Origin: an uncultured Bacteroidota bacterium
GTDB taxonomy: Bacteria > Bacteroidota > Bacteroidia > Chitinophagales > Chitinophagaceae
NCBI GenBank assembly: GCA_946887345.1
Contig: CAMPKR010000178.1
Coordinates: forward strand, 1-5,632
Reading direction: 5' to 3'
Length of the DNA: 5,632 bases
Of this stretch, positions 1 through 4,829 are shown piece by piece. The first letter of the stretch is position 1; every line of letters begins with the position of its first letter. The translations under genes were made by a program, and so were the position numbers. Under the pieces are notes generated by a model. It worked only from the letters and a program-made list of their open reading frames with translations, was not told where the DNA came from and did no database searches.

Positions 1-44
1 TAAAATCAGGATTATCTAACCAAGTGTAAACCTATTTCAGGACG

Positions 45-70
45 GGGCAGGCGCGGCTTTCCGCCTGCTC
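45..70. repeat. GC-rich inverted repeat (hairpin), function unknown
   Basis: Arms at 45-53 and 62-70 pair over nine positions, with a perfect core GCAGGCG/CGCCTGC, one G-T pair near the base, and an 8-base loop. On the + strand the stem is followed by six A residues, not T residues, and on the - strand no T-tract follows either, so it does not read as a standard intrinsic terminator on either strand. It could be a 3'-end or processing structure of a gene lying left of the window, or a genomic repeat unit. The structure is seen directly; its role is unknown. Confidence 0.5.
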
Positions 71-123
71 AAAAAACCAAAAATTAAAATAAAACCGGCG
101 TCGGCCCCCTCCACCCCTCCCCG

Positions 124-154
124 TTTGGAAAATCGCCGCTAAGTTTCTATTTTG
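124..154 (+). promoter_or_regulatory. Candidate Bacteroidota-type promoter of the 199-885 lipoprotein gene
   Basis: TTTG at 124-127 serves as a -33 element and TA-T-TTTG at 148-154 as a -7 element. The second box has one spacer base between TA and TTTG instead of two, but the distance between the two TTTG blocks (23 bp) is what the consensus TTTG-N19-TAnnTTTG predicts. Transcription would start near 161, giving a leader of about 38 bases that contains two small dyads. A C-rich tract (105-122) touches the upstream side. Assigned by pattern and spacing only. Confidence 0.45.
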
Positions 155-163
155 TAGCATGAT

Positions 164-193
164 TGGGCTTATAAGGCCCACGTTTACAAACGT
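164..193 (+). repeat. Two adjacent inverted repeats in the lipoprotein leader
   Basis: TGGGC (164-168) pairs with GCCCA (176-180) across seven bases. Immediately after, sharing base 180, ACGTTT (180-185) pairs with AAACGT (188-193) across two bases. The second dyad ends five bases before the ATG at 199. Together they fill most of the predicted 5' leader. They may be an operator, a translation-control structure or an RNA-stability element. The dyads are seen directly; their function is inferred. Confidence 0.4.
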
Positions 194-198
194 TAAGC

Positions 199-885
199 AT
201 GAAGCAAAGCATTTATATACTTACTGCGGCCCTGGCTACGCTGGGTCTGGCAAGCTGTGAGCGTAACAATGGTACTAATCCTACAGATACCAGTACCGAA
301 TACCACCAGTCTTACACGGTAATATATGATAAGAATAATAAGACTACTGAGGCTGTAGCCATGTTCCGCACCAATAATAAGATCGGAGCAATACACACCC
401 TCGTAGGCAACGAGTCTATCAATATCAACAGGGAACTGGTAGGTATCAGCGCCGACAGGAAGTATTATTACTCTTCCAACAAGTTCACCAACGTAGAGTT
501 TGTTTTCACCAAGAATGCCGGCGAGCAATTCCTCAATGCCATCAGGATCACCGATACCAGCGATGCTGAGTTTCCTTCGGTGTTCCCCTCTTCTATCAAC
601 AAGAACAGCGGTATGGTGGTTGACTGGGACGGCAAGCCTGTGGATGACGCTACAGAAAAGATGTTCCTCGTCGTGGATGACGGCGTACATACTCCGGTTC
701 CCCGCCAGTACAACAATGGCCAGTTCATCTTTACCTCCGGCGATCTTACCAACCTTACTCCCGGCGATGTTACCATCAGGCTGGAGCGCTTTAAGTACAT
801 GCCCCTCCAGCAAGCTGACGACAGCGTTTCAGGCGGTGAGCGCGTAGTAATGGTGAGGAAGAGCAGGACTATCAGTCTTCTTTAA
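199..885 (+). CDS. Predicted outer-surface or periplasmic lipoprotein, family not recognised
   Basis: This encodes 228 residues starting at ATG 199. The N-terminus is a classic lipoprotein signal: a positive start (MKQ), a hydrophobic stretch at residues 5-17, then the lipobox L-A-S-C with the lipidated cysteine at residue 20. Signal peptidase II would cleave before Cys20. A polar linker rich in Asn and Thr follows, and the mature part alternates short hydrophobic and polar segments, as in beta-rich folds. There are no cysteines after Cys20, no transmembrane segment and no enzyme motif that I recognise. Near the C-terminus the pattern L-T-P-G-D-V-T-I-R-L resembles a strand of an Ig-like or carboxypeptidase-regulatory-like domain, but this is too weak for a family call. 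The gene appears monocistronic, with its own candidate promoter at 124-154 and a strong terminator at 912-943. The lipoprotein call is firm; the function is unknown. Confidence 0.88.
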   Translation: MKQSIYILTAALATLGLASCERNNGTNPTDTSTEYHQSYTVIYDKNNKTTEAVAMFRTNNKIGAIHTLVGNESININRELVGISADRKYYYSSNKFTNVEFVFTKNAGEQFLNAIRITDTSDAEFPSVFPSSINKNSGMVVDWDGKPVDDATEKMFLVVDDGVHTPVPRQYNNGQFIFTSGDLTNLTPGDVTIRLERFKYMPLQQADDSVSGGERVVMVRKSRTISLL

Positions 886-911
886 AACATAGCTTACTGA
901 AAATATTTCGT

Positions 912-943
912 AGCATCCCTCTTTTAAATTGGGATGCTTTTTT
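912..943 (+). terminator. Rho-independent terminator after the lipoprotein gene
   Basis: A perfect 8-bp stem, AGCATCCC (912-919) and GGGATGCT (931-938), with an 11-base AT-rich loop, runs into a T-tract at 938-943. It lies 26 bases after the stop codon of the lipoprotein gene. The right arm overlaps the proposed -33 TTG of the next gene's promoter, so the end of one unit and the start of the next share sequence. Confidence 0.85.
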
Positions 944-961
944 ATCGGCCTTGTAACTTTG
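929..961 (+). promoter_or_regulatory. Candidate promoter of the LuxR-type regulator gene
   Basis: TAACTTTG at 954-961 is a perfect match to the Bacteroidota -7 box TAnnTTTG. A TTG at 929-931 lies 22 bp upstream, within the 17-23 bp seen in the phylum. The -33 TTG overlaps the terminator stem of the preceding gene. Transcription would start near 966-968, only a few bases before the TTG start codon at 971, so the message would be leaderless or nearly so. Confidence 0.55.
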
Positions 962-970
962 CCACACATT

Positions 971-1429
971 TTGAAAAAACAACTGATTATATATGGATGT
1001 ATACTGGCCCTGCTGGCGATCCTTCTAAAATGGATCGAGTATCGCTACCTGGTGATCAACTATGCTGTGGAGATCTATGGCTCGGCCCTTGCTATTATTT
1101 TCACCGTTGTTGGACTATGGGTGGGCCGCAAGCTCACCACATCTAAGGAAAAGATCGTGCGTGAAGAAGTCATCGTGGAAAAACCTGTATACATCACTTC
1201 CCATTCAGATCTACCCAAAGCCAACCCTGAAAAGCTGGGCATCAGCAAGCGCGAAATGGAGATATTAGAACTTATGGCCCAGGGCTTCAGCAATCAGGAG
1301 ATAGCCGAAAAAACCTTTCTTTCCATCCATACCATTAAGACCCATGCATCTAATCTTTTTATGAAGTTGGATGTAAAGAGAAGGACACAGGCCATCAGTC
1401 GCGCTAAAGAACTAAAGCTCATTTCCTGA
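971..1429 (+). CDS. Membrane-anchored LuxR-family transcriptional regulator (HTH domain, no receiver domain)
   Basis: This encodes 152 residues from a TTG start at 971. Two predicted membrane helices occupy about residues 5-19 and 31-52, followed by a charged linker (56-85) and a C-terminal LuxR/GerE helix-turn-helix at about 89-150. Hallmarks of that domain are visible: S-K-R-E-M-E-I-L (92-99), G-F-S-N-Q-E-I-A (105-112), the recognition helix region S-I-H-T-I-K-T-H (118-125), and the dimerisation part L-F-M-K-L-D-V-K-R-R (129-138). No receiver, PAS or autoinducer-binding domain is present. The open frame extends upstream to a TTG at 929, but that start lies inside the terminator and ahead of the -7 box. 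There is no in-frame ATG before the HTH domain, so TTG 971 (M-K-K-Q, directly before the first helix) is the best start. The DUF4199 gene follows 135 bp later on the same strand and is the likely target. The signal sensed is unknown; the family call is very secure. Confidence 0.9.
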   Translation: MKKQLIIYGCILALLAILLKWIEYRYLVINYAVEIYGSALAIIFTVVGLWVGRKLTTSKEKIVREEVIVEKPVYITSHSDLPKANPEKLGISKREMEILELMAQGFSNQEIAEKTFLSIHTIKTHASNLFMKLDVKRRTQAISRAKELKLIS

Positions 1430-1491
1430 CTGCGCAATGACGCATGAAAACTGGACCTTTGGTATGATTTTCGGGCCTTTCGCCGCAAAAC

Positions 1492-1505
1492 CATACTTTA
1501 GTATG
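1492..1505. promoter_or_regulatory. Perfect 6-2-6 palindrome, candidate LuxR-type operator
   Basis: CATACT (1492-1497), two bases, AGTATG (1500-1505) form an exact dyad in the gap between the regulator and DUF4199 genes. Its centre (1498.5) is about 44 bp upstream of the predicted transcription start near 1543, where an activator overlapping the -35 region would sit. A further half-site, GTATGA, occurs at 1462-1467, 39 bp from the GTATGA at 1501-1506. The dyad is visible; that the neighbouring LuxR-type protein binds it is inference. Confidence 0.5.
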
Positions 1506-1528
1506 AAGACAGTGCACCCGGCAAGGCC

Positions 1529-1536
1529 TTACTTTG
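1529..1536 (+). promoter_or_regulatory. Candidate -7 element of the DUF4199 gene
   Basis: TTACTTTG differs from the Bacteroidota consensus TAnnTTTG at one position. No TTG is found at the expected -33 distance, which would make the promoter weak without an activator. The element overlaps small dyads: AAGGCCTT (1523-1530), and GGCAA (1520-1524) with TTGCC (1534-1538). Start of transcription near 1543 would give a leader of about 22 bases. Confidence 0.4.
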
Positions 1537-1564
1537 CCTCCGAACTTTAAAACACAGAAAAGAA

Positions 1565-2101
1565 ATGAAAAAGACAGTACTCGTTTACGGCCTTATTGCA
1601 GGCATCATCTGCGGAGGCACCTTGGGCATTAGTGGAATGCTGAACAGTGGCAGCCTGAATTTTGAAAATGGTATGTATTTCGGCTTTGCCAGCATGATAC
1701 TTGCCGCTATTATCATGTGGGTTGGTATGGCAGCCTATAAGAAGAATCTGGGCGGCTCAATCAGTTTCGGTAAAGCTGTTGGCGCGGGCGTATTGATGGC
1801 CCTCATAGCCAGCTCTATGTATGTTTTCACCTGGATGGCCATGTATAGGACAGCCTTTGCAGGTTTCGGCGAGAAATATGCGGCTTACGCAATAGAGTCG
1901 CTAAAAAAATCAGGCAAAAGCGAAGCTGAAGTAGCTAAGAAAGAACAAGAAATACGTGAGAACATGGAGCGCTACGACAGTAATCCTGTTTATCGCGTCG
2001 GTGTTACTTACATGGAGATATTACCGCTGCAGATTGTGATAGTATTGATAGCAGGTGCAGTTCTTTCCCGGAAGAAAAAAGGCGGACCGGCCGCAGCATA
2101 A
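1565..2101 (+). CDS. DUF4199 domain integral membrane protein
   Basis: This encodes 178 residues from ATG 1565. Four hydrophobic helices are visible at about 4-26, 36-58, 71-94 and 150-168. Between the third and fourth lies a charged, helix-forming loop (about 102-140) rich in Lys and Glu with an E-K-K-Q-type pattern that could form a coiled coil. The C-terminus ends in a basic R-K-K-K-G-G tail, which suggests that it faces the cytoplasm. The architecture and motifs such as F-G-K-A-V-G-A-G after a G-G-S-I-S segment fit the DUF4199 family of Bacteroidota. The molecular function of that family is not established. The gene lies directly downstream of the LuxR-type regulator, with a candidate operator between them, and ends at a strong bidirectional terminator. 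Family placement rests on recognition of sequence and topology, without a profile search. Confidence 0.85.
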   Translation: MKKTVLVYGLIAGIICGGTLGISGMLNSGSLNFENGMYFGFASMILAAIIMWVGMAAYKKNLGGSISFGKAVGAGVLMALIASSMYVFTWMAMYRTAFAGFGEKYAAYAIESLKKSGKSEAEVAKKEQEIRENMERYDSNPVYRVGVTYMEILPLQIVIVLIAGAVLSRKKKGGPAAA

Positions 2102-2122
2102 AACAGACATTATATTAAAATG

Positions 2123-2150
2123 AAAAGTCCCCTCGATTGAGGGGACTTTT
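2123..2150. terminator. Bidirectional intrinsic terminator between convergent genes
   Basis: A perfect 12-bp stem, AAAAGTCCCCTC (2123-2134) and GAGGGGACTTTT (2139-2150), closes a 4-base loop (GATT). Because the arms end in A4 and T4, a U-tract is produced on either strand. It therefore serves both the DUF4199 gene (stop at 2101, + strand) and the hydrolase gene (stop at 2183, - strand). Confidence 0.92.
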
Positions 2151-2182
2151 CTGTATCAACTCTATGATATTGTTCGCATTAA

Positions 2183-3313
2183 TTAGTACTGACCAAAAGT
2201 GTCATCGATGAAGTCAGAGAAGTGGCCCAAATCCATGTACTGAGACATGGTATGAGTGTTCTTCTTGGTATCACCTGTAAAGTTTGCAGAAAGGAACTTT
2301 ACATCGTTGTGTTCCTTCTGTAAAGTCTTGTGTGTGCGGTGTACTTCTGAACGGCTAACAGCAAGTGCATGCTGGCCGTAGCGTGAAGCGAATATGCTAT
2401 ACATACCCTTACCGTTTACGTGATCGTGCTCGCTGTAACCAACAACTATTCTCTTGTAGTTTTCGTTATCGTTTTCGTCAAGAGAAGTGTTGTTGATGTC
2501 GTTGAAAGTCTGAACACCGGGGATAGCAGGAGCCAGCATAGCCAGCGTAATGTTCTGCTGCTTAGGCGTAGGCAGTCCGAAACCTATATCATCCAGGTAG
2601 TACTGGAAATAGCGGTCTCTCCATTTGTCAACGTTGAAAAGAGCCTGTGTAGCAACACTGGCGCCAATGCTGTGTGTCAGCAGTGTCAGGTTGATATTTT
2701 CGTCTATGTTAGCCAGCAGCTTCCTGAGTGTATAACCTACGAACAGTGAATTGATTTCAGCACGGCTGTAAGTGTAAGCAGCGTTCTGGTCGCGAAGGGC
2801 ATCCCAGTAAAGCTCTACGTATACGATATCGTCTTCGCCTGTATACTCATTGATCTTTTCACGCATGCGGATGTACTCCCAGTAAGTGAAAGAGTTATCA
2901 AAACCATGTATCAGGAACACGAGCTTTTTGCTCTTGCTTTCCCTCAGCTTTGAGTTGATAGTTTTGGCATATTCTTTCAAAAGCTTCTTCTGCAGGCCTT
3001 CAAAAGAGGATACCTTGTATGCCTTTGCTACTTCATCAAACCCGTCCTCATCATGATAATTGAAATATGTCATCAGGTTGGCAGCATCTCCGTGACGGCA
3101 CCTTCCATACTCAGAGTGGCAGAAATCGCCCCTCATGTAGAAGATGTTAGGGTCAGCTTTAAAGCCGTTGCTCGGATATATCTGGCCATAACGGTCCAGA
3201 TACAGCCTTACAACCTTTTTAGACGGCTTTGGATGGAACAGAATATGCTCTGCCGAAGCGTTTTGAGACAAAAAGCCTAAAAAAGTAAGAAGAAGAAGAA
3301 CGCGAATCCTCAT
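2183..3313 (-). CDS. Secreted alpha/beta-hydrolase-fold protein (DUF900-like), substrate unknown
   Basis: This encodes 376 residues from an ATG at 3313 (reverse strand). Residues 1-21 form a Sec signal peptide: basic M-R-I-R, a Leu-rich core, and an A-S-A cleavage site before Glu22. There is no lipobox, so the protein is probably periplasmic or secreted. The core has two hydrolase hallmarks. L-V-F-L-I-H-G-F-D-N-S (131-141) is the strand plus oxyanion-loop HG motif. L-T-L-L-T-H-S-I-G-A-S (209-219) is the nucleophile elbow with Ser215; the usual first Gly of GxSxG is Thr213 here. The acid may be Asp297 (S-E-H-D-H) and the base His354 or His364 near the C-terminus; these are guesses from order. 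Cys65 and Cys72 in the N-terminal extension could form a disulphide. The H-G-[FY]-[DN]-[NT]-S pattern and spacing recall the DUF900 group. It is a stand-alone gene, convergent with DUF4199 and divergent from ferritin. Esterase/lipase activity is plausible but unproven. Confidence 0.82.
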   Translation of the reverse strand: MRIRVLLLLTFLGFLSQNASAEHILFHPKPSKKVVRLYLDRYGQIYPSNGFKADPNIFYMRGDFCHSEYGRCRHGDAANLMTYFNYHDEDGFDEVAKAYKVSSFEGLQKKLLKEYAKTINSKLRESKSKKLVFLIHGFDNSFTYWEYIRMREKINEYTGEDDIVYVELYWDALRDQNAAYTYSRAEINSLFVGYTLRKLLANIDENINLTLLTHSIGASVATQALFNVDKWRDRYFQYYLDDIGFGLPTPKQQNITLAMLAPAIPGVQTFNDINNTSLDENDNENYKRIVVGYSEHDHVNGKGMYSIFASRYGQHALAVSRSEVHRTHKTLQKEHNDVKFLSANFTGDTKKNTHTMSQYMDLGHFSDFIDDTFGQY

Positions 3314-3332
3314 AACTGTTTAAAATTTTGCT

Positions 3333-3340
3333 CCAATATA
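3333..3340 (-). promoter_or_regulatory. Weak candidate -7 element of the hydrolase gene
   Basis: Read on the - strand, TATATTGG matches TAnnTTTG at all but one position. Transcription would begin near 3326, about 13 bases before the start codon. No convincing -33 TTTG is found at the right distance. The surrounding stretch 3315-3360 is very AT-rich, as expected for a promoter region. Confidence 0.25.
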
Positions 3341-3440
3341 ATAAGTTTAATTTGGAAATTATAGCGCGACTACGTATAAAAAATATCGTTTTTTGACCAT
3401 TTAAGCTGTATTTCAGCCTGTCGCCGCTTCCCTGCCCGGC

Positions 3441-3472
3441 TTTTGGATTATGGCCATAATTGGCTAAATTCA
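3441..3472 (+). promoter_or_regulatory. Ferritin promoter with dyad operator filling the spacer
   Basis: TTTTG at 3441-3445 (-33) and TAAATTCA at 3465-3472 (-7, TAnnTTTG with two changes) are separated by exactly 19 bp. The spacer holds a perfect 14-bp palindrome, ATTATGGCCATAAT (3447-3460), overlapped by a second dyad, GCCA-TAAT-TGGC (3453-3464). A protein bound there would cover both promoter elements, which points to repression. The motif does not match the classic Fur or PerR consensus, so the regulator is unknown. Start of transcription near 3479 gives a leader of about 14 bases. Confidence 0.5.
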
Positions 3473-3492
3473 TGACATAAACAGACAGTCTT

Positions 3493-4020
3493 ATGCTCAG
3501 CAAAGTACTACAGGCAGCACTCAACAAGCAAGTAGCCCTTGAGGCAGCCTCTTCACAAGCCTACCTGGCCATGGCTTCATGGGCCGATATCCAGCCCGGC
3601 CTCCAGGGGGTTACCGAGTTCTTTTACCAGCAGTCGGAGGAAGAGCGGGTACACATGCTGAAGCTGATAAAATACATCAACGAGAGGGGCGGTTTTGCTA
3701 TTGTTCCCCAGTTGGAGCAGCCTATTGTCACTTTCCAGTCGCTGAGGAGGGTCTTCGAGGAGTTCATTCGCCACGAGGTAGGGGTTTCAGAAGCTATCAA
3801 CGACCTGGTGCACATGGCATTCCAGGAGAAGGACTACGCCACCCACAACTTCCTGCAATGGTATGTGGCCGAGCAGGTAGAAGAAGAGCGCGTTGCCCGC
3901 GAACTGAACGAAAAGATGGAACTGATAGGTGAAGACAAAAGTGGCCTATACCTCTTCGACCGCGATATCCTTAATTACCGAAACAGCGGCGCCGGTGGCA
4001 GAGGTAGAAAACACCATTAA
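3493..4020 (+). CDS. ftnA: Non-haem ferritin (iron storage, ferroxidase-active)
   Basis: This encodes 175 residues, a usual length for bacterial FtnA-type ferritin, which assembles into a 24-subunit cytoplasmic shell that oxidises Fe(II) and stores Fe(III) mineral. The four-helix bundle is complete and the metal ligands align with the E. coli FtnA set: Glu17, Glu51, His54 (in S-E-E-E-R-V-H-M), Glu95 (R-H-E-V), Glu127 and Gln128 (A-E-Q), and Glu131. The signature F-L-Q-W-Y-V-A-E-Q-V-E-E-E (120-132) is typical of prokaryotic ferritin. There are no haem-ligand or Dps features. The fifth helix region (G-L-Y-L-F-D-R-D) is present, followed by a short basic tail rich in Gly, Arg and His (165-175) beyond the conserved core. 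ATG 3493 is the natural start and no Shine-Dalgarno is obvious, as usual in this phylum. The gene has its own promoter with a dyad in the spacer, and is convergent with the cupin gene only 13 bp away. Confidence 0.96.
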   Translation: MLSKVLQAALNKQVALEAASSQAYLAMASWADIQPGLQGVTEFFYQQSEEERVHMLKLIKYINERGGFAIVPQLEQPIVTFQSLRRVFEEFIRHEVGVSEAINDLVHMAFQEKDYATHNFLQWYVAEQVEEERVARELNEKMELIGEDKSGLYLFDRDILNYRNSGAGGRGRKHH

Positions 4021-4033
4021 TCCGCACACAGGC

Positions 4034-4732
4034 TTACACTTCTATTTCGCCCAATACTACCGGCCCTGCAGGCTTACGGTTATGCTTTGGGTCAAACTCC
4101 TCATAGTAGTTCTTATATCCTAAAAGCCTGGCTGTGGGTGCAAGTATGAATTTAATAAAACGAACCGCCGGCTCAGGGGCATCTGCAGGCCAGCTATCGA
4201 AATGGTTACCGTAAAGAGAGATGTATAAAAGTATCCCTGGCATTTTCATGTTGCTTGCATCCTTATCGAATAACCCATAAAACTGCGACAGGCAATACAT
4301 AAAGCCCAGGGGAATACCCTGCTCGTCAGCACGTATCACTACCGATTCATTACTATGATTATAGAAGGTGTGTTTCTTTCCTTGGGGTATCTCTATGCTC
4401 TCTCCCTGCCGCAGTATTTTCTTTTCACCCTCTAATACTGCAGTTAACTCGCCCTCTTCTACCCTGCCCGCTTCATCAAAGTTGATATGGAAATGCATGG
4501 GCGGTCCCGGCGCTCTTGCATCCATCCTGAGCTCGCTGTAGACCATACAGTCTTCTATGCGTAATATGGTTTGCTGAATACCCTCAGCATCGCTGCGAAA
4601 AGTATCACCCTCCCTGAAATAGTGCTCCAGGTCAGGGAACTTTAAAGGAGCTATGATATAGTGTATGACTGAAGAGATGGTAATATAAGCCACCAACAAT
4701 ATGGCCATCCAGTAGAGAACTTGTAATACCAT
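4034..4732 (-). CDS. Membrane-anchored cupin-domain protein, function unknown
   Basis: This encodes 232 residues from ATG 4732 (reverse strand). An N-terminal membrane helix (about residues 3-27) is followed by a single cupin barrel at about 60-150. Motif 1 is degenerate: G-P-P-M-H-F-H-I-N-F-D-E then V-E-E-G-E-L, keeping two His and acidic residues. Motif 2 is canonical: G-E-S-I-E-I-P-Q-G-K-K-H-T-F-Y-N fits G(X)5PXG(X)2H(X)3N. The three His and one acidic residue could bind a metal. The C-terminal 80 residues (from about L-G-F-M-Y-C-L-S-Q-F) form an additional region, mostly hydrophobic and aromatic, with no family that I recognise. The frame is open to a TTG at 4792, which would add 20 polar residues; I prefer the ATG because it places the membrane helix at the N-terminus. 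The gene is convergent with ferritin, with 13 bp between stop codons and no separate terminator, and divergent from the small lipoprotein gene. Substrate unknown. Confidence 0.82.
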   Translation of the reverse strand: MVLQVLYWMAILLVAYITISSVIHYIIAPLKFPDLEHYFREGDTFRSDAEGIQQTILRIEDCMVYSELRMDARAPGPPMHFHINFDEAGRVEEGELTAVLEGEKKILRQGESIEIPQGKKHTFYNHSNESVVIRADEQGIPLGFMYCLSQFYGLFDKDASNMKMPGILLYISLYGNHFDSWPADAPEPAVRFIKFILAPTARLLGYKNYYEEFDPKHNRKPAGPVVLGEIEV

Positions 4733-4800
4733 ATGATTTGCATTTTCATAAATATAGAAATTGTTCCTAAGTATTGAAAGCCTGCCAAACAAGAAAAAGG

Positions 4801-4808
4801 TAATTTAG
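4801..4808 (+). promoter_or_regulatory. Weak candidate -7 element for the small lipoprotein / racemase unit
   Basis: TAATTTAG differs from TAnnTTTG at one position and lies 21 bases before the ATG at 4830. A TTG at 4774-4776 is 24 bp upstream, slightly outside the normal spacing. No clearer promoter is visible between the divergent cupin and lipoprotein genes. Confidence 0.25.
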
Positions 4809-4829
4809 AGCTATCATAACTAAACTCAT

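Noticed and set aside
45..76. Reading the left-end hairpin as an intrinsic terminator
   Set aside because: It lacks a T-tract after the stem on either strand; the adjacent run is A6 on the + strand.
193..813. Long open frame (206 codons) on the - strand opposite the first lipoprotein
   Set aside because: The + strand frame has a clear signal peptide, lipobox, start and terminator. The - strand translation has no recognisable motif and is a shadow of codon bias.
929..970. Upstream extension of the LuxR-type protein to a TTG at 929
   Set aside because: The start would lie in the terminator stem and upstream of the -7 box, so it would be absent from the predicted transcript. The extra 14 residues also precede a natural M-K-K-Q-type N-terminus.
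3447..3460. Fur or PerR box at the ferritin promoter
   Set aside because: The half-sites read ATTAT-N4-ATAAT, the opposite order from the ATAAT-N-ATTAT core of Fur-family boxes, so a named regulator cannot be assigned.
3579..3932. 117-codon + strand frame inside the ferritin gene
   Set aside because: It lies wholly within the unambiguous ferritin coding sequence in another frame, and its Arg/Gly-rich translation is typical of an out-of-frame shadow.
4029..4076. Direct repeat CAGGCTTAC near 4029 and 4068
   Set aside because: Two nine-base copies in and near coding sequence, with no target-site or element structure, are compatible with chance.
4733..4792. Upstream extension of the cupin protein to a TTG at 4792
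   Set aside because: It adds 20 polar residues in front of a membrane helix that otherwise starts at an ATG. The ATG is preferred, though the TTG is not excluded.
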